Assembly (NCBI GenBank): GCA_030998225.1
Contig: JAPYXD010000704.1
Span: 14,880,001 to 14,944,000 of the forward strand
DNA: 64,000 nucleotides
Reading direction: 5' to 3'
Source of the DNA: Diplolepis rosae
Taxonomy: Eukaryota; Arthropoda; Insecta; Hymenoptera; Diplolepididae
The stretch's first letter is position 1. Each line of letters starts with the position of its first letter. This document shows, in pieces, positions 52,596 to 63,299 of the stretch. Position numbers and translations under genes: made by a program. The notes beneath the pieces were generated by a model that worked only from the letters and a program-made list of their open reading frames with translations, was not told where the DNA came from and did no database searches.

Positions 52596-53716
52596 GTAAT
52601 GTCGAAACTGTTGAAGAAAAAGCATATAAGTTAATGAAATCGAATAAAATCCGTCAAGTTTGCATAAGAGTAAATGATATCATGGCTGTCTATGGAAATC
52701 TTCAGTGCAAAAAGAAGTTAAAATACGATAAGGAAGGAACAGACAATATAAAAAAAAAGTTTCAGTGCCAAAAATGTGGACGAAGTTATGTACATCAAGG
52801 TTATTTAAATGTACATAAACTTAAGGAATGTGTAATTCAGTCAAAATTTGTATGCGATTTCTGTGGTTATAAAAGTAATCGCAAAGGCAATCTTCTTATT
52901 CATATACGTAATGTCCATTTAAAAACGGGGAAATACGTTGGACATGAAAATGATAAGCGTAAAGAACGAGAACGTACTTACAAATGTAACAAATGTGGAC
53001 GAAGTTATGCACATCTAGGTACTTTGAATTCGCATATACGATGTGAATGTGGCGTTAAACGAAAATTCAAATGCGATTTCTGTGGTTATGATTGTAATCA
53101 CAAAGGCAATCTTCGTGCTCATATAAGTAATGTCCATTTAAAAAAGAGGGAATACGTTGGACATGAAAATGATAAGCGTAAAGAACCAGAACGTACCCAT
53201 AAATGTAACAAATGTGGACGAAGTTATGTACATCAAAGTAGTTTAAATTCCCATAAAAGATATGAATGTGGCGTTAAACGAATATTCGAATGCGATTTCT
53301 GTGGTTATAAAAGTAATCACAAAGGCAATCTTCATGTTCATATACGTAATGTCCATTTAAAAACGGAGAAAAAAGTTGGACATGAAAATGATAAGCGTAA
53401 AGAACCAGAACGTAACCATAAATGTAACATATGTGGACGAAGTTATTTATACCGGAATGGTTTATATAGACATAAAAAATTCTCTTGTAACATACTAAAT
53501 GAACCAGAATCTAGACTTAAATGTAACAAATGTGCAAGAAGTTATGCGAATCAAAGTAGTTTTAATATCCATTTGAAGACTTGTGAATACGATGAAAATA
53601 TGAATGATAACCGAAAAACACCGGAACAAAAACTCTCATGCTATCACTGTGGCCAAAAATATAATGAAAAAATCAGTCTTCTTCGTCATATTGTTACCCA
53701 ACATCTGAAAAAATAA
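52596..53716 (+). CDS. lola: Divergent lola-type last exon 32, nine fingers (373 residues)
   Basis: The acceptor TATTTTTCAG ends at 52595; phase 1; starts GNVETVEEKAYKLMK. The leader is kept (VEEKAY, RQVCIRVNDIMAVYGNLQ, KKK). Fingers start at about residue 58: three full pairs separated by a repeated spacer (GHENDKRKEPER), then a pair whose second member is of the first type (CNKCARSYANQSSFNIH), and a final single CYHCGQKYNEKISLLRH...H. The spacers are almost identical between pairs, so the exon grew by unequal exchange of about 72-codon units. Finger 1 of pair 1 has CVIQSKF in place of CGVKRKF. It ends QHLKK. Confidence 0.88.
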
Positions 53717-54716
53717 CTTTAAATGAAAGGATTCAAACTTTGTTATACTTATGAAACATTTTCTGTTTCCTTAAACGTGTTGCATAAAACGTAGGTTTAA
53801 AATTTCGTTGACATTACTATTGCGATAGTTTCAGTACAGGATAAAAGTATTTTCGAAAATAGATGATTCGCGTTATAAATATTTAGACTAATAAAACTAT
53901 GGATTAATTATTCGTAAAAAGAGAAAGAAGAATTTTAAGTCAAAGTTATAACGAAGAAGAAGACAAGAAAAATTTCAACGACTGAAAGTAGAAATTAGAG
54001 ATCATAACTGATGATATTTTATTTATTGTAATATTATTTAATTTTCAGTATTGTGTATGATCTTTATTAATAGAGAGAGAAAATTAATTTGTAAAAATTT
54101 AATCAAAAGTTGAGTAAAGCTAAGACAATGGCTTTTGGTGAAAGTTTAAAATTTTTTTGCGTATTCATTGAATAACGAATTATAAAGTTTAACTAACTGT
54201 TTTAGAATTAACTCAACTGTTCAATGAAACTTTATAATTCGTTATTGAATAAATAAGCAAAAAAAAATTTAAACTTTCACCAAAAGACACTATGTCCCAG
54301 CTTTACTTAACTTTTGATTAAATTTTCACAAATTAATTTTCTCTCTGTAGTATTGTTAAATGATATTATTTACCGTTCTGTGATAATAATTAACATAAGT
54401 TCACATCTCAATATCTTGTGTTATATGAGGTGTTTTGTTAGTTATTCAAGTCTGTATTTATTTGATTTATTTATTATGAATTAATTAGTCATAAAAATAG
54501 TGAATTTGATTTAAAAGTTATTATAACCAAAAAGGAAGACAAAAAAATTTGCAGCGACTAAAAGGAGAATTTAGAGATCAAAACTGATGATGTTTTATTT
54601 ATTGATCAAATAACTAATAAAATTATGAATTAATTAGTCGTAAAAAAAGAAAAAAGAATTTGATGTAAAAGTTATCATAACCAGAAAGGAAGACAAGAAA
54701 ATTTCCAGCGACTGAA
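53717..54716. other. 3' flank and intron, sub-array repeats
   Basis: The first 120 bases (AACGTGTTGCATAAAACGTA, TTTAAAATTTCGTTG) recur after the exons at 56.8 and, more diverged, 58.0 and 61.3 kb, so they belong to the duplicating unit. TTATTTAATTTTCAG-type words recur several times. No exon is intact. Confidence 0.5.
54073..54347. mobile_element. 275-bp palindromic element with TA flanks
   Basis: GAGAGAGAAAATTAATTTGT at left and ACAAATTAATTTTCTCTCTG at right lie between TA dinucleotides. The inner arms (TTTGGTGAAAGTTTAAA, GAATTATAAAGTTT and their inverses) are also mirrored. Homologous introns without it read on across the site. It is a Tc1/mariner-type MITE by its target. Confidence 0.75.
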
Positions 54717-55617
54717 AGAAGAAATTAGATATCAAAACTGATGATGTTTTATTTATTGATCAATTATTTAATTTTCAGCTCTGCGTCCGATTTTCATTAA
54801 CATTATTGTAAGATAAAATTGTTTTCCATTTTGTGATAATAATTCATTTAAGCTCACATCTGAATATCTTGTGACTTGTAGCTTTAATTGAATATCTTGC
54901 GTAGAGAATTTATAAGATTATTGCGCTTTACAATTTAGTCATAAACGTATAATTAGTTAAATCGATAATTAAATTAGGTGTTTTGTTAGTTGTTCAAGTC
55001 TGTATTTATTAGATTTATTAATTCTTTAAAATTAATACTTTTTCTGCGCGAGTTTTTCGAACAAAGATGTTTCTCTTTCGTTTAAAATATGTTATTCAGA
55101 AATGAAAATGTTTTTTCGTTTTATTCGATTAGATCGATTTCTGTATGCTTTATTAATTATGTAACCAGGGTATAAGTAAAAGTCAACGAATCATCTACAA
55201 TATCATCAGAGATTTAATATATTTTGTATTAATAAAATAAATAAACTTATTAAATTTATGTCTATTAAATATCTGCAGTTATAATGTGTAAAGTGTCTTT
55301 TTATACTAAAATTTTGTAAATTGCATGTTACATTGAGTCTCGTTTATTAAAAAATGTGTTTGGGTTCGTCTTTTACTTGTTAACATTACCTAAGGTTGGA
55401 CGGTTTATGCGTAAAAAATCAAATTCAAATCTTTCAGCTTTGTGAGAGATACATGTATTTTAACATTGATGTGGCTAAATACATAAATCTTTGATTTTCA
55501 GGTGACGTTGAAGCAAAACTATATAATTTGAGGAGTAAAGCTGAAATGTGTCAAGTTTACAAAACAGAAAGTGATATCGAGGCTGTCTTCGAAAATCTTC
55601 AGCGCAAAAAGAAGTTA
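54717..55617. repeat. Segmental duplication, copy A (intron plus exon start)
   Basis: About 900 bases here match 58365-59267 closely, including TTTTCAGCTCTGCGTCC, TCTGCGCGAGTTTTTCG, ATGTAACCAGGGTATAAG and the acceptor and leader of the exon. The two exons then diverge in their finger regions. Confidence 0.85.
55318..55435 (+). promoter_or_regulatory. Conserved intronic block before 55.5-kb exon
   Basis: AAATTGCATGTTACATTGAG, CTCGTTTATTAAAAAATGTG, GGGTTCGTCTTTTACTTG and TAAGGTTGGACGGTTTATG match the other copies. It lies about 70 bases before the acceptor. Confidence 0.4.
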
Positions 55618-56784
55618 AAATACGATAAGGAAGGAACAGACAATACAAAAAAAAAGTTTCAGCCAAAATTTGTATGCGATTTTTGTGGTTATGAATATAA
55701 TCACAAAGGCAATCTTCGTGCTCATATAAGTAACGTCCATTTAAAAGTGAGGAAATACGTTGGACATGAAAATGATAAGCGTAAAGGACCAGAACGTCCT
55801 TACAAATGTAACAAATGTGGACGAAGTTATGCACATCTAAGTACTTTGAATTCCCATAAACGATGTGAATGTGGCGTTAAACGAAAATTCAAATGCGATA
55901 TCTGTGGTTATGAAACTAATCACAAAGGCAATCTTCGTATTCATATAAGTAGTGTCCATTTAAAAATGAGGAAACACGTTGGACATGAAAATGATAAGCG
56001 TAAAGAACCAGAACTTACCCATAAATGTAACTTATGTGCACGAAGTTATGCACATCAAGAAACTTTGAATTCGCATATACGATGTGAATGGGGCGTTAAA
56101 CGAAAATTCAAATGCGATTTCTGTGGTTATGAATGTAATCACAAAGGCAATCTTCGTGCTCATATAATTAATGTCCATTTAAAAAAGAGGGAACACGTTG
56201 GAAATGAAAATGATAAGCGTAAAGAACCAGAACGTCCTTACAAATGTAACAAATGTGCACGAAGTTATGCACGTCAAGGTACTTTGAATTCCCATAAACG
56301 ATTTGATTGTGGCGTTAAACGAAAATTCAAATGCGATTTCTGTGGTTTTAAATGTAATCACAAAGGCCAACTTCGTTCTCATATAATTAATGCCCATTTA
56401 AAAGTGGGGATATACGTTGGACATGTAAATGATAAGCGTAAAGAACCAGAACGTACCCATAAATGTAACAAATGTGGACGAAGTTATGTACATCAAAGTA
56501 GTTTGAGATCCCATAAACGATATGAATGTGGAGTTAAACGAAAATTCAAATGCGATATCTGTGGTTATGAAACTAATCACAAAGGCAATCTTCGTATTCA
56601 TATAAGTAGTGTCCATTTAAAAATGAGGAAATACGTTGGACATGAAAAGGATAAGCGTAAAGGACCAGAACGTAACCACAAATGTAACAAATGTGAACGA
56701 AGTTATGTACATCAAAGTAGTTTAATTCGTCACATGCGTTCAAAATGCGGTGTTAAGCAACAACATTTGGAAACAGAACTTTAA
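55502..56784 (+). CDS. lola: Divergent lola-type last exon 33, ten fingers (427 residues)
   Basis: The acceptor TTTGATTTTCAG ends at 55501; phase 1; starts GDVEAKLYNLRSKAE. The leader is shortened (EMCQVYKTESDIEAVFENLQ). Then KKKFQPKFVCDFCG shows that finger 1 of the first pair has been deleted in frame: the text before it equals that of the 52.6-kb exon and jumps to finger 2. One orphan finger, four full pairs and a final C2HC finger give ten. In one pair the last Cys of finger 1 is Trp (CEWGV), so that finger is impaired. Spacers are GHENDKRKEPER or close variants. The end is KCGVKQQHLETEL. Confidence 0.87.
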
Positions 56785-57069
56785 ATGCAAATGATTCAAA
56801 CGTTATTATACTTATGAAACATTTTCTTTTTCCTTAAACGTGTTGCATAAAACGTAGGTTTAAAATTTCGTTGCCATTACTATTGCGTTAGTTTCAGTAC
56901 CAAAAAGGAAGACAAGAAACTTTCCAGCGGCTAAAAGGAGAATTTAGAGATACAGACTGATGATGTCTTATTTATTGATTAAATTGAATGTTACGTTGGG
57001 TCTCGTTTATTGGAAAATGTGTTCGGGTTCGTCTTTCACGTGTTAAGTTTATCAAAGATAGAATGGTAT
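56785..57069. other. 3' flank fused to intron of next unit
   Basis: It begins with the AACGTGTTGCATAAAACGTA flank and passes at about 56978 into the conserved intronic block (AATTGAATGTTACGTTGGGT, GTTCGGGTTCGTCTTTCACG, ATCAAAGATAGAATGGTATT). The usual acceptor and leader after it are missing. Confidence 0.5.
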
Positions 57070-57737
57070 TGAAAAAAAATACTTGTGCCAAAAATGTGGA
57101 GGAACTTATGCGACAGAGATTTCCTTATGTAAACATAAAAAATATACATGTGACGCTGAACCACAATTTACATGCGGTTCATGTAGTTATAAAAGTAAAT
57201 ACAAAAGCCATCTTCGTGGTCATATGTGTAACGTACATTTAAAAACTATGCAATATATTTGGCATGGAAATGTTAAATGAAAGAAACCAAAATCTAGACA
57301 TGAATGTTACAAATGTGGAAGAAGTTATGCATAACAAACCAGTTTGATTTTCCATAAACGATATGTATGTGGCCTTGAACCAAAATTCGAATACGATTTC
57401 TGTAAACATAAAAGTAAATACAAAAGCGCTCTTCTTGCTCATTTACGAAGAATACATTTTAAAAATAGGTAATACGTTGGAAAAAAAAATGATGACCGAA
57501 AATATTCAGAACATATCCATAAATGTAACAAATTTGGACGATGCTATGTGCACCAGTGTTGTCTATATAAACAAAAACGAAATATGCATCTGACGCTGAA
57601 GTTAATTTTTCATGCGACTTCTGTGACTATTAAAGTGCCCGCAAAGGCCATATTTTTATTCATATACGTAATGTTTATTTAAAAATAATGCAATACACGT
57701 TGGACATGAAAATAATCAGCGAAAGGAACCAGAACAT
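57070..57737 (+). pseudogene. lola: Dead sub-array exon: acceptor and leader deleted, stops in fingers
   Basis: The intronic block runs directly into a finger 1 (CQKCGGTYATEISLCKH, then C) at about 57083 without acceptor or leader. Next are finger 2 (CGSCSYKSKYKSHLRGH), a TGA at 57277, a second pair with TAA in the middle of finger 1 and Cys changed to Tyr in finger 2 (EYDFCKHKS), a TAA, and a third ruined pair (CNKFGRCY). It is a copy of the exon at 59.1 kb that has lost its splice site. Confidence 0.8.
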
Positions 57738-57739
57738 TA

Positions 57740-58011
57740 CTCTCTGAATATGAATCAGTCAAAATCTACTGATTATAAGTGAAATTTGACTGATTCAAAT
57801 AGCTAAAAAGAGGTTACTGTAAATAAGTCAAATTCCACTGATTGCTTCAGTGAAAATTAACTGATTTAACAGTGAAAATATTTTTTCCACTGATTCAATT
57901 AGTGGTAATCAACTGATTTAACAGTGAAATATATTTTTTAACTGGTGAATCAGTGAAAATGCAAATCACTGATTGAATCAGTAAAGATTTGGCTGATTCA
58001 GATTTAGAGAG
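57740..58011. mobile_element. Palindromic MITE, CTCTCTAAAT family, 272 bp
   Basis: CTCTCTGAATATGAATCAG at left and CTGATTCAGATTTAGAGAG at right, between TA 57738-57739 and TA 58012-58013. The same flank at 61245-61265 (CAGACCATTAAATGC) lacks the element. This proves the boundaries and the TA duplication. Confidence 0.9.
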
Positions 58012-58364
58012 TAAATGCAAAGGATTTAAACGTTGTTATACTTCTAAAACGTTTAGTTTACATCAAATATTTTCCATAAATTGTAGGTTTAAATTTTTGT
58101 TGCCATTAGTATGGCCTTAGACCTCAGTACAAAAGAAATGTTATTTTTGAAAATAGATGATTCGCGTTAGAAATACACTACAGGTCAAAATTGTGAGACC
58201 ACTTGTTTTTCGATTTGTATTGAGAATATTATAGAAAATTGTTGATTATATGTTTTATATATCTTTTAAAAATGTTTTTATCAGCAAAAGCAATATTGGT
58301 ATTTTTCAAACTTTTTTATTCGAAATTTAACCTCGTACTAAAAAATTTTCTGCTCCTGAAAGGA
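58012..58364. other. 3' flank of dead exon plus dispersed repeat
   Basis: The flank (AAAGGATTTAAACGTTGTTA) matches 61266 onward. From about 58185 there is a piece (GAAAATTGTTGATTATATG, ATGTTTTTATCAGCAAAAGC) also present at 61745-61860, a shared transposon fragment. Confidence 0.5.
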
Positions 58365-59267
58365 GAAATTAGAGATCAAGACTGATGATTTTTTATTTAT
58401 TGATCAATTTTTTAATTTTCAGCTCTGCGTCCGATTTTCATTAACATTATTGTAAGATAATATTGTTTTCCATTTTGTGATAATAATTAATTTAAGACCA
58501 CATCTGAATATCTTGTGACTTGTAGCTTTGATTGAATATCTTGCGTAGAGAATTTATAAGATTATTGCGCTTTACAATTTAGTCATAAACGTATAATTAG
58601 TTAAATCGATTATTAAATTAGGTGTTTTGTTAGTTGTTCAAGTCTGTATTTATTTGATATATTAATTCTTTGAAAATAATAATTTTTCTGCGCGAGTTTT
58701 TCGAACAAAGATGTTTCTCTTTCGTTTAAAATATGTTATTCAGAAATGAAAATGTTTTTTCGTTTTATTCGATTAGATCAATTTCTGTATGCTTTATTAA
58801 TTATGTAACCAGGGTATAAGTAAAAGTCAACGAATCATCTACAACATCATCAAAGATTTAATATATTTTGTATTAATAAAATAAATAAACTTATTAAATT
58901 TATGTCTATTAAATATCTGCAGTTATAATTTGTATAGTGCCTTTTTATACTAAAATTTTGTAAATTGCATGTTACATTGAGTCTCGTTTATTAAAAAATG
59001 TGTTTGGGTTCGTCTTTTACTTGTTAACATTACCTAAGGTTGGACGGTTTATGCATAAAAAATCAAATTCAAATCTTTCAGCTTTGTGAGAGATACATGT
59101 ATTTTAACATTAATGTGGCTAAATACATAAATCTTTGATTTTTAGGTGACTTTGAAACTATTAAAGCAAAACTACATAATTTGAGGAGTATAACTGAAAT
59201 GTGTCAAGTTCACATAAGAGCAAGTGATATCGTAGCTGTCCATAAAAATCTTCAGATCAAAAAGAAG
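58365..59267. repeat. Segmental duplication, copy B
   Basis: Partner of 54717-55617. It extends across the acceptor into the leader of the 59.1-kb exon. Confidence 0.85.
58963..59085 (+). promoter_or_regulatory. Conserved intronic block before 59.1-kb exon
   Basis: Nearly identical to the copy at 55318-55435, as part of the same duplication. Confidence 0.4.
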
Positions 59268-59705
59268 TTGAAGAAGCGTGATGCGGAAACAAGAGACGAA
59301 ATAGAAAGCAAATACGTGTGCCAAAAATGTGGAGGAACTTATGCGACAGAGATTTCCTTATTTAGACATAAAAAATATACATGTGACGCTGAAGCAAAAT
59401 TTACATGCGATTCATGTAGTTATAAAAGTAAATACAAAAGCCATCTTCGTGGTCATATGCTTAACGTACATTTAAAAACTATGCAATATATTGGGCATGA
59501 AAATGTTAAGCGAAAGAAACCAGAATCTAGACATAAATGTAACAAATGTGAAAGAAGTTATAAATATGAAACCAGTTTGATTTTCCATAAACGATATGTA
59601 TGTGGCGTTGAACCAAAATTCGAATGCGATTTCTGTAAACATAAAAGTAAATACAAAAGCGCTCTTCTTGCTCATATACAAAGAATACATTCAAAAAATA
59701 GTTAA
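59146..59705 (+). CDS. lola: Divergent lola-type last exon 34, four fingers
   Basis: The acceptor TTTGATTTTTAG ends at 59145; phase 1; 186 residues starting GDFETIKAKLHNLRS. The leader is complete (EMCQVHIRASDIVAVHKNLQ, KKK). There are two full pairs: CQKCGGTYATEISLFRH, then C, with CDSCSYKSKYKSHLRGH, then H; and CNKCERSYKYETSLIFH, then C, with CDFCKHKSKYKSALLAH, then H. The linker of pair 1 is CDAEAKF. After the TAA, the same frame continues into a ruined third pair (CNKFGRCYLHQ, CDFCYH and stop), so the exon was once longer. The shared TAA in the 57.1-kb copy shows that the truncation predates their split. Confidence 0.87.
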
Positions 59706-59893
59706 TACGTTGGAAATAAAAATGATGACCGAAAATATTCAGAACATATCCATAAATGTAACAAATTTGGACGATGTTATTTGCATCAGTGTTGTCTATA
59801 TAAACAAACGAAATATGCATCTGACGCTGATGTAAATTTTTCATGCGATTTCTGTTACCATTAAAGTGCCCGCAAAGGCCATCTTTTCATTCA
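59706..59893 (+). pseudogene. lola: Ruined third finger pair beyond the stop
   Basis: In frame after TAA the text reads YVGNKNDDRKYSEH, then IHKCNKFGRCYLHQC and later FSCDFCYH and a stop. The second Cys of the first finger is Phe and the His region has decayed. The 1.3-kb transposon then cuts the remnant. Confidence 0.65.
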
Positions 59894-60409
59894 TACACGG
59901 AAAAAAAAAGTTCATGAAATTTTTATTAACTCGTCAACCACTTTTGGACAGGCCAGAAAGTCTTTCAAAATTTAGAATTGTCAACGTTTGAAAATTGGAT
60001 ATATAATTATTTAAAAAATATAAAACATTCAAGAAATAATCCTGAAGTGTTCATTAAATTTCTGAGAACGTAGTACTAGAATTTGTATAAGAATCTTGTA
60101 TGAAAGTTTCGAAGATAGTCCAAGAAACTTTCGTTGACTCTCGAAGGAAATTTGACGGCAGAGTTCTAGAGTTTTTATAAAACTTGCAAACTAAAGTTTC
60201 GAAGCCAGTTCAAGAAACTGTCATTAACTGTTCATGAAAATTTAGCGAACTTGCGTTTCCCAAAAAATAATTTACGTGGATTATTTCCTAACCGTTTTAA
60301 TTATTACTTAAACTTAATTTTATTTTATTTATGAACAATCAATTACAACCAAACTCATATTCACTATATATACATGTCATCGTACGCATTTATAACGCTT
60401 CTTAAAAAT

Positions 60410-60495
60410 GATATCCGCCGCTGCGGGATTCGAACCCCTAACCTAACGTATAACGCATTTTATTTCTAAACAACTAACCAGCGCCGCTATCGAAA
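60410..60495 (-). repeat. tRNA-like (SINE-like) segment
   Basis: On the minus strand GGTTCGAATCCCGC is a canonical B box, and about 45 bases before it GCGCTGGTTAGTTG resembles an A box. The acceptor arms do not pair and the T stem is poor, so it is not a functional tRNA. A tRNA-derived transposon head is the likely origin. Confidence 0.45.
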
Positions 60496-60758
60496 ATTAT
60501 GATTTCCATCAAAATAAAACCTGAACTCTATCGCACATAAACAACTGCGCAACGTGGTGCGTCAGGCATTTCAATAAACTTTAGCGAACAGTCAAAGACT
60601 CTTCCGTTAACTCGTATCATACTTATTCATTTCTGTGTGAGAAGGTTATTTCATTCCAGAACTTTTAAAATTTGGAGAACATTTTCTGAAAGTCAGATAC
60701 TTTTTCATAATTTTATCAAGAACTATTCAGTAAAAATTGGAAAACTGCTATTATTGTA

Positions 60759-61030
60759 CTCTCTAAATCTGAATCAGTCAAATTTTTACTGATTGAATCA
60801 GTGATTTGCCTTTTCACTGATTCACCAGTTAAAAAATATATTTCACTGTTAAATCAGTTGATTATCACTAATTGAATCAGTGGAAAAAATATTTTCACTG
60901 TTGAATCAGTTAATTTTCACTGAAGCAAAAAGTGGAATTTGACTGATTTACATTAAACTCTTTTTAGCTATTTGAATCAGTCAAATCTCACTGATAATCA
61001 GTAGATTTTGACTGATTTATATTTAGAGAG
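60759..61030. mobile_element. Palindromic MITE, CTCTCTAAAT family, 272 bp, nested
   Basis: CTCTCTAAATCTGAATCAG to TGATTTATATTTAGAGAG, between TA 60757-60758 and TA 61031-61032. It lies inside the 1288-bp element, so it inserted later. Confidence 0.9.
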
Positions 61031-61183
61031 TACTAGTTCTTGACAATTTCTATAACTTTTTTCGAGTTTTCGACAAAGTTTATGATTTTAAACTTAAAAG
61101 TGCTGGAAATTTAAAAAATGTAGTGCCCTATCCAAAAGTAGTTGACTAGTTGAAGAAATTTTGATGAACTTATTTTTTCCGTG

Positions 61184-61450
61184 TATATCGTAATGTCCAT
61201 TTAAAAATGATGCAATACACATTGGACATGAAAATAATCAGCGAAAAGAACCAGACCATTAAATGCAAAGGATTTAAACGTTGTTAAACTTCTAAAGCGT
61301 TTAGTTTACATTAAACATTTTCCATAAATTATAGGTTTACATTTTTGTTGCCATTAATATGGCCTTAGATCTCAGTACAAAGGAAACGTTAGTTTTGAAA
61401 ATAGATGATTCGCGTTAGAAATACCATCAAAATGCCATTAAAATTCTCTA
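61184..61450. other. Remainder of the ruined exon and its 3' flank
   Basis: CGTAATGTCCATTTAAAAAT (RNVHLK codons) and TTGGACATGAAAATAATC continue the finger-pair spacer of the 59.1-kb unit. The 3' flank seen after other exons of the group (TTTAAACGTTGTTA) then follows. Confidence 0.55.
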
Positions 61451-61451
61451 T

Positions 61452-62070
61452 AAAATGAGTCCAGAATGAAGTCGTTTCATTAAATTTTGAAGAAGGTAAG
61501 TAGCATAAAAAGTCAAAATTTCAATGTTTTCTTAAATTTTAAATAACTTTCGAAATAATCAACATTTTTTAATGTTCTTGGACTTATTCTAAAGCTAAGA
61601 TTCTTCAAAATCGTAGTAATTTGTCATCATAAATGTATAATATTTTTCTTTCATTTTTGTCACAATTGTGACAAAAAAGAAGGGCAAATTCGAAAAAATT
61701 TTGTCTGTAGGAAAATCATAATAAAATTCATATAAATATATATTTTAAGAGAATTCTATAGAAAATTGATGATTATATGTTTAATATATCTTATAAAAAT
61801 GTTTTTATCAGCAAAAGCAATATTGGTATTTTTCAAACTTTTTTATTTCAACTTTAATCTCGTGCACTATCCAAGAAAGAAATTATACATTTATAATGAC
61901 AATTAACTGCGATTCTGTAGGAATTTAGCTTTAAAACGAGTCGAAGAACATTAAAAACTGTTGATTATTTCGGAAGTAATTTCAAATTTAAGAAAACATT
62001 GAAATTTTGACTTTTTTGTAATACCTTCTTCAAAATTTAACGAAACAACTTCATTCTGGACTCATTTAAT
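61452..62070. mobile_element. Large inverted-repeat element, about 620 bp
   Basis: AAAATGAGTCCAGAATGAAG and AAGTCAAAATTTCAATG at left are mirrored by CTTCATTCTGGACTCATTT and CATTGAAATTTTGACTT at right. It contains the ATGTTTTTATCAGCAAAAGC fragment also found at 58.3 kb. Confidence 0.7.
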
Positions 62071-62640
62071 AGAAAATAAATTAATAAAACTATGAATTAA
62101 TTAGTCGTAAAAAAAGAAAGAAGAATTTTCTGCTCCTGAAAGGAGAAATTAGAAATCATAACTGATAATGTTTTATTTATTTATCAATTATTTAATTTTC
62201 AGCTCTGCGTCCGATTTTCATTACCATCATTGTAAGATGATATTGTTTTTCATTTTGTGATAATAATTAGTATAAGCTCACATATGAATCTCTTATGAGT
62301 TATATCATTGGTTGAATAGTTTGCTTAATAAATTTATAAAATAATATCGCTTTATTAATTTAGTCAATAACGTATTTTTGTTCGTTCCATTGAATCAGAT
62401 ACTGTGTTTTTTGTTCATTTCTGTATATATTTAATTCCCTTATTTTCAGAAAATAATACTTTTTCGAGCGATTTTTTTTTAAGTAAAATTTTTCTATTTC
62501 ATTTAAGGTATTTCAGCCACGTAACATTAGGCCTTAGGCAAAAATACATAATTTTGCTTTCAAGAATAGCAATATTGTTATTAAAGGGATTATTCAATAG
62601 AGAAAAGATTATTTTTCTATAAACAAATTTAAAACATGGA
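62071..62640. other. Intron homologous to other sub-array introns
   Basis: TTTTCAGCTCTGCGTCC and following text match 54.8 and 58.4 kb but are more diverged. No exon. A Leu/Phe-rich frame at 62404-62622 is not called. Confidence 0.5.
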
Positions 62641-63036
62641 AAAATAATATATTTATCAAATTTTATTTTCATATGCTTTTTTTATATCGCTTCTTACTAA
62701 ATTTTTAAAAATGATGCGATTCCGATGAATTATGGACCATTTTTTCGGGGAAAAATTTCTCTACAACTTGACCGTTTCCAATTTTTTAAAATAAATTCTT
62801 TAACGGCTGGAACTATTAAATAACAATTTTTCAAAACAAAATTTTTCTAAACAAATTGATAAATTTCATAATAATTAATTCATTTTCTAAAATTTGAAAC
62901 AGTCAAGGTGTAGAGAATTTTTTCCCTAAAAAAATGATCCATGATTTCTCAGAATCGCACCATTTTTACAAATTTGGTAAGAAGCAATAAGAAAAAGAAG
63001 CATTTGAAAATAAAATTTGTTGAATACATTATTTTT
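62641..63036. mobile_element. Palindromic element, about 396 bp
   Basis: AAAAATAATATATTTATCAA and TGCGATTCCGATGAATTATG at left are mirrored by CATGATTTCTCAGAATCGCA and ATACATTATTTTT at right. It abuts a degenerate MITE at 63037. Confidence 0.65.
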
Positions 63037-63299
63037 ATCCGAATTAGTCAAATTTTCACTGATTGAATCTGTGATTTGCCTTTCACTGATTCATCAGTGG
63101 AAATAATATTTTTCACGGTTAAATCAGTTAATTTTTACTGTTTAATCAGTGAAAACAAAATTTTCCACTGTTAAATCACTTGATTTTCATTGAAGTAAAT
63201 AGGGAATTTTGACTGATTCAAAGTAACCTCTTTTTAGCCATTTGAATCGGTCGAATTCCACTGATAATCAGTAGATTTTCACTGATTCAGATTTAGAGA
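63037..63299. mobile_element. Palindromic MITE, CTCTCTAAAT family, degenerate copy
   Basis: The left end is eroded (TCCGAATTAGTCAAATTTTC) while the right end is kept (CTGATTCAGATTTAGAGA). The inner TCAGTGGAAA-type words are as in full copies. Confidence 0.75.

Larger units (their letters stand above)
59896..61183. mobile_element. 1288-bp element with CACGGAAAAAA inverted ends and TA flanks
   Basis: CACGGAAAAAAAAAGTTCAT at left and ATGAACTTATTTTTTCCGTG at right, with TA outside each end. The 57.6-kb copy of this sequence (TTCATATACGTAATG) is the empty site. The inverted repeat extends inward (CAACCACTTTTGGACAGG and CTATCCAAAAGTAGTTG). A tRNA-like segment and a complete 272-bp MITE lie inside. 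No transposase frame is present. Confidence 0.85.

Noticed and set aside
42313..53716. Independent zinc-finger genes (KRAB- or ZAD-type clusters) instead of lola exons
   Set aside because: None has its own ATG-led first exon. All begin at a phase-1 acceptor in the same orientation directly downstream of the lola-type exons. Independent genes cannot be fully excluded without RNA.
10641..59844. Open frames on the minus strand across many exons
   Set aside because: They are antisense or other-frame shadows of the Cys/His-rich zinc-finger codons, with no domain, acceptor logic or start context of their own.
60410..60495. A functional tRNA gene on the minus strand
   Set aside because: B box is good but the acceptor stem does not pair and the T stem has mismatches, so it is a tRNA-derived repeat at best.
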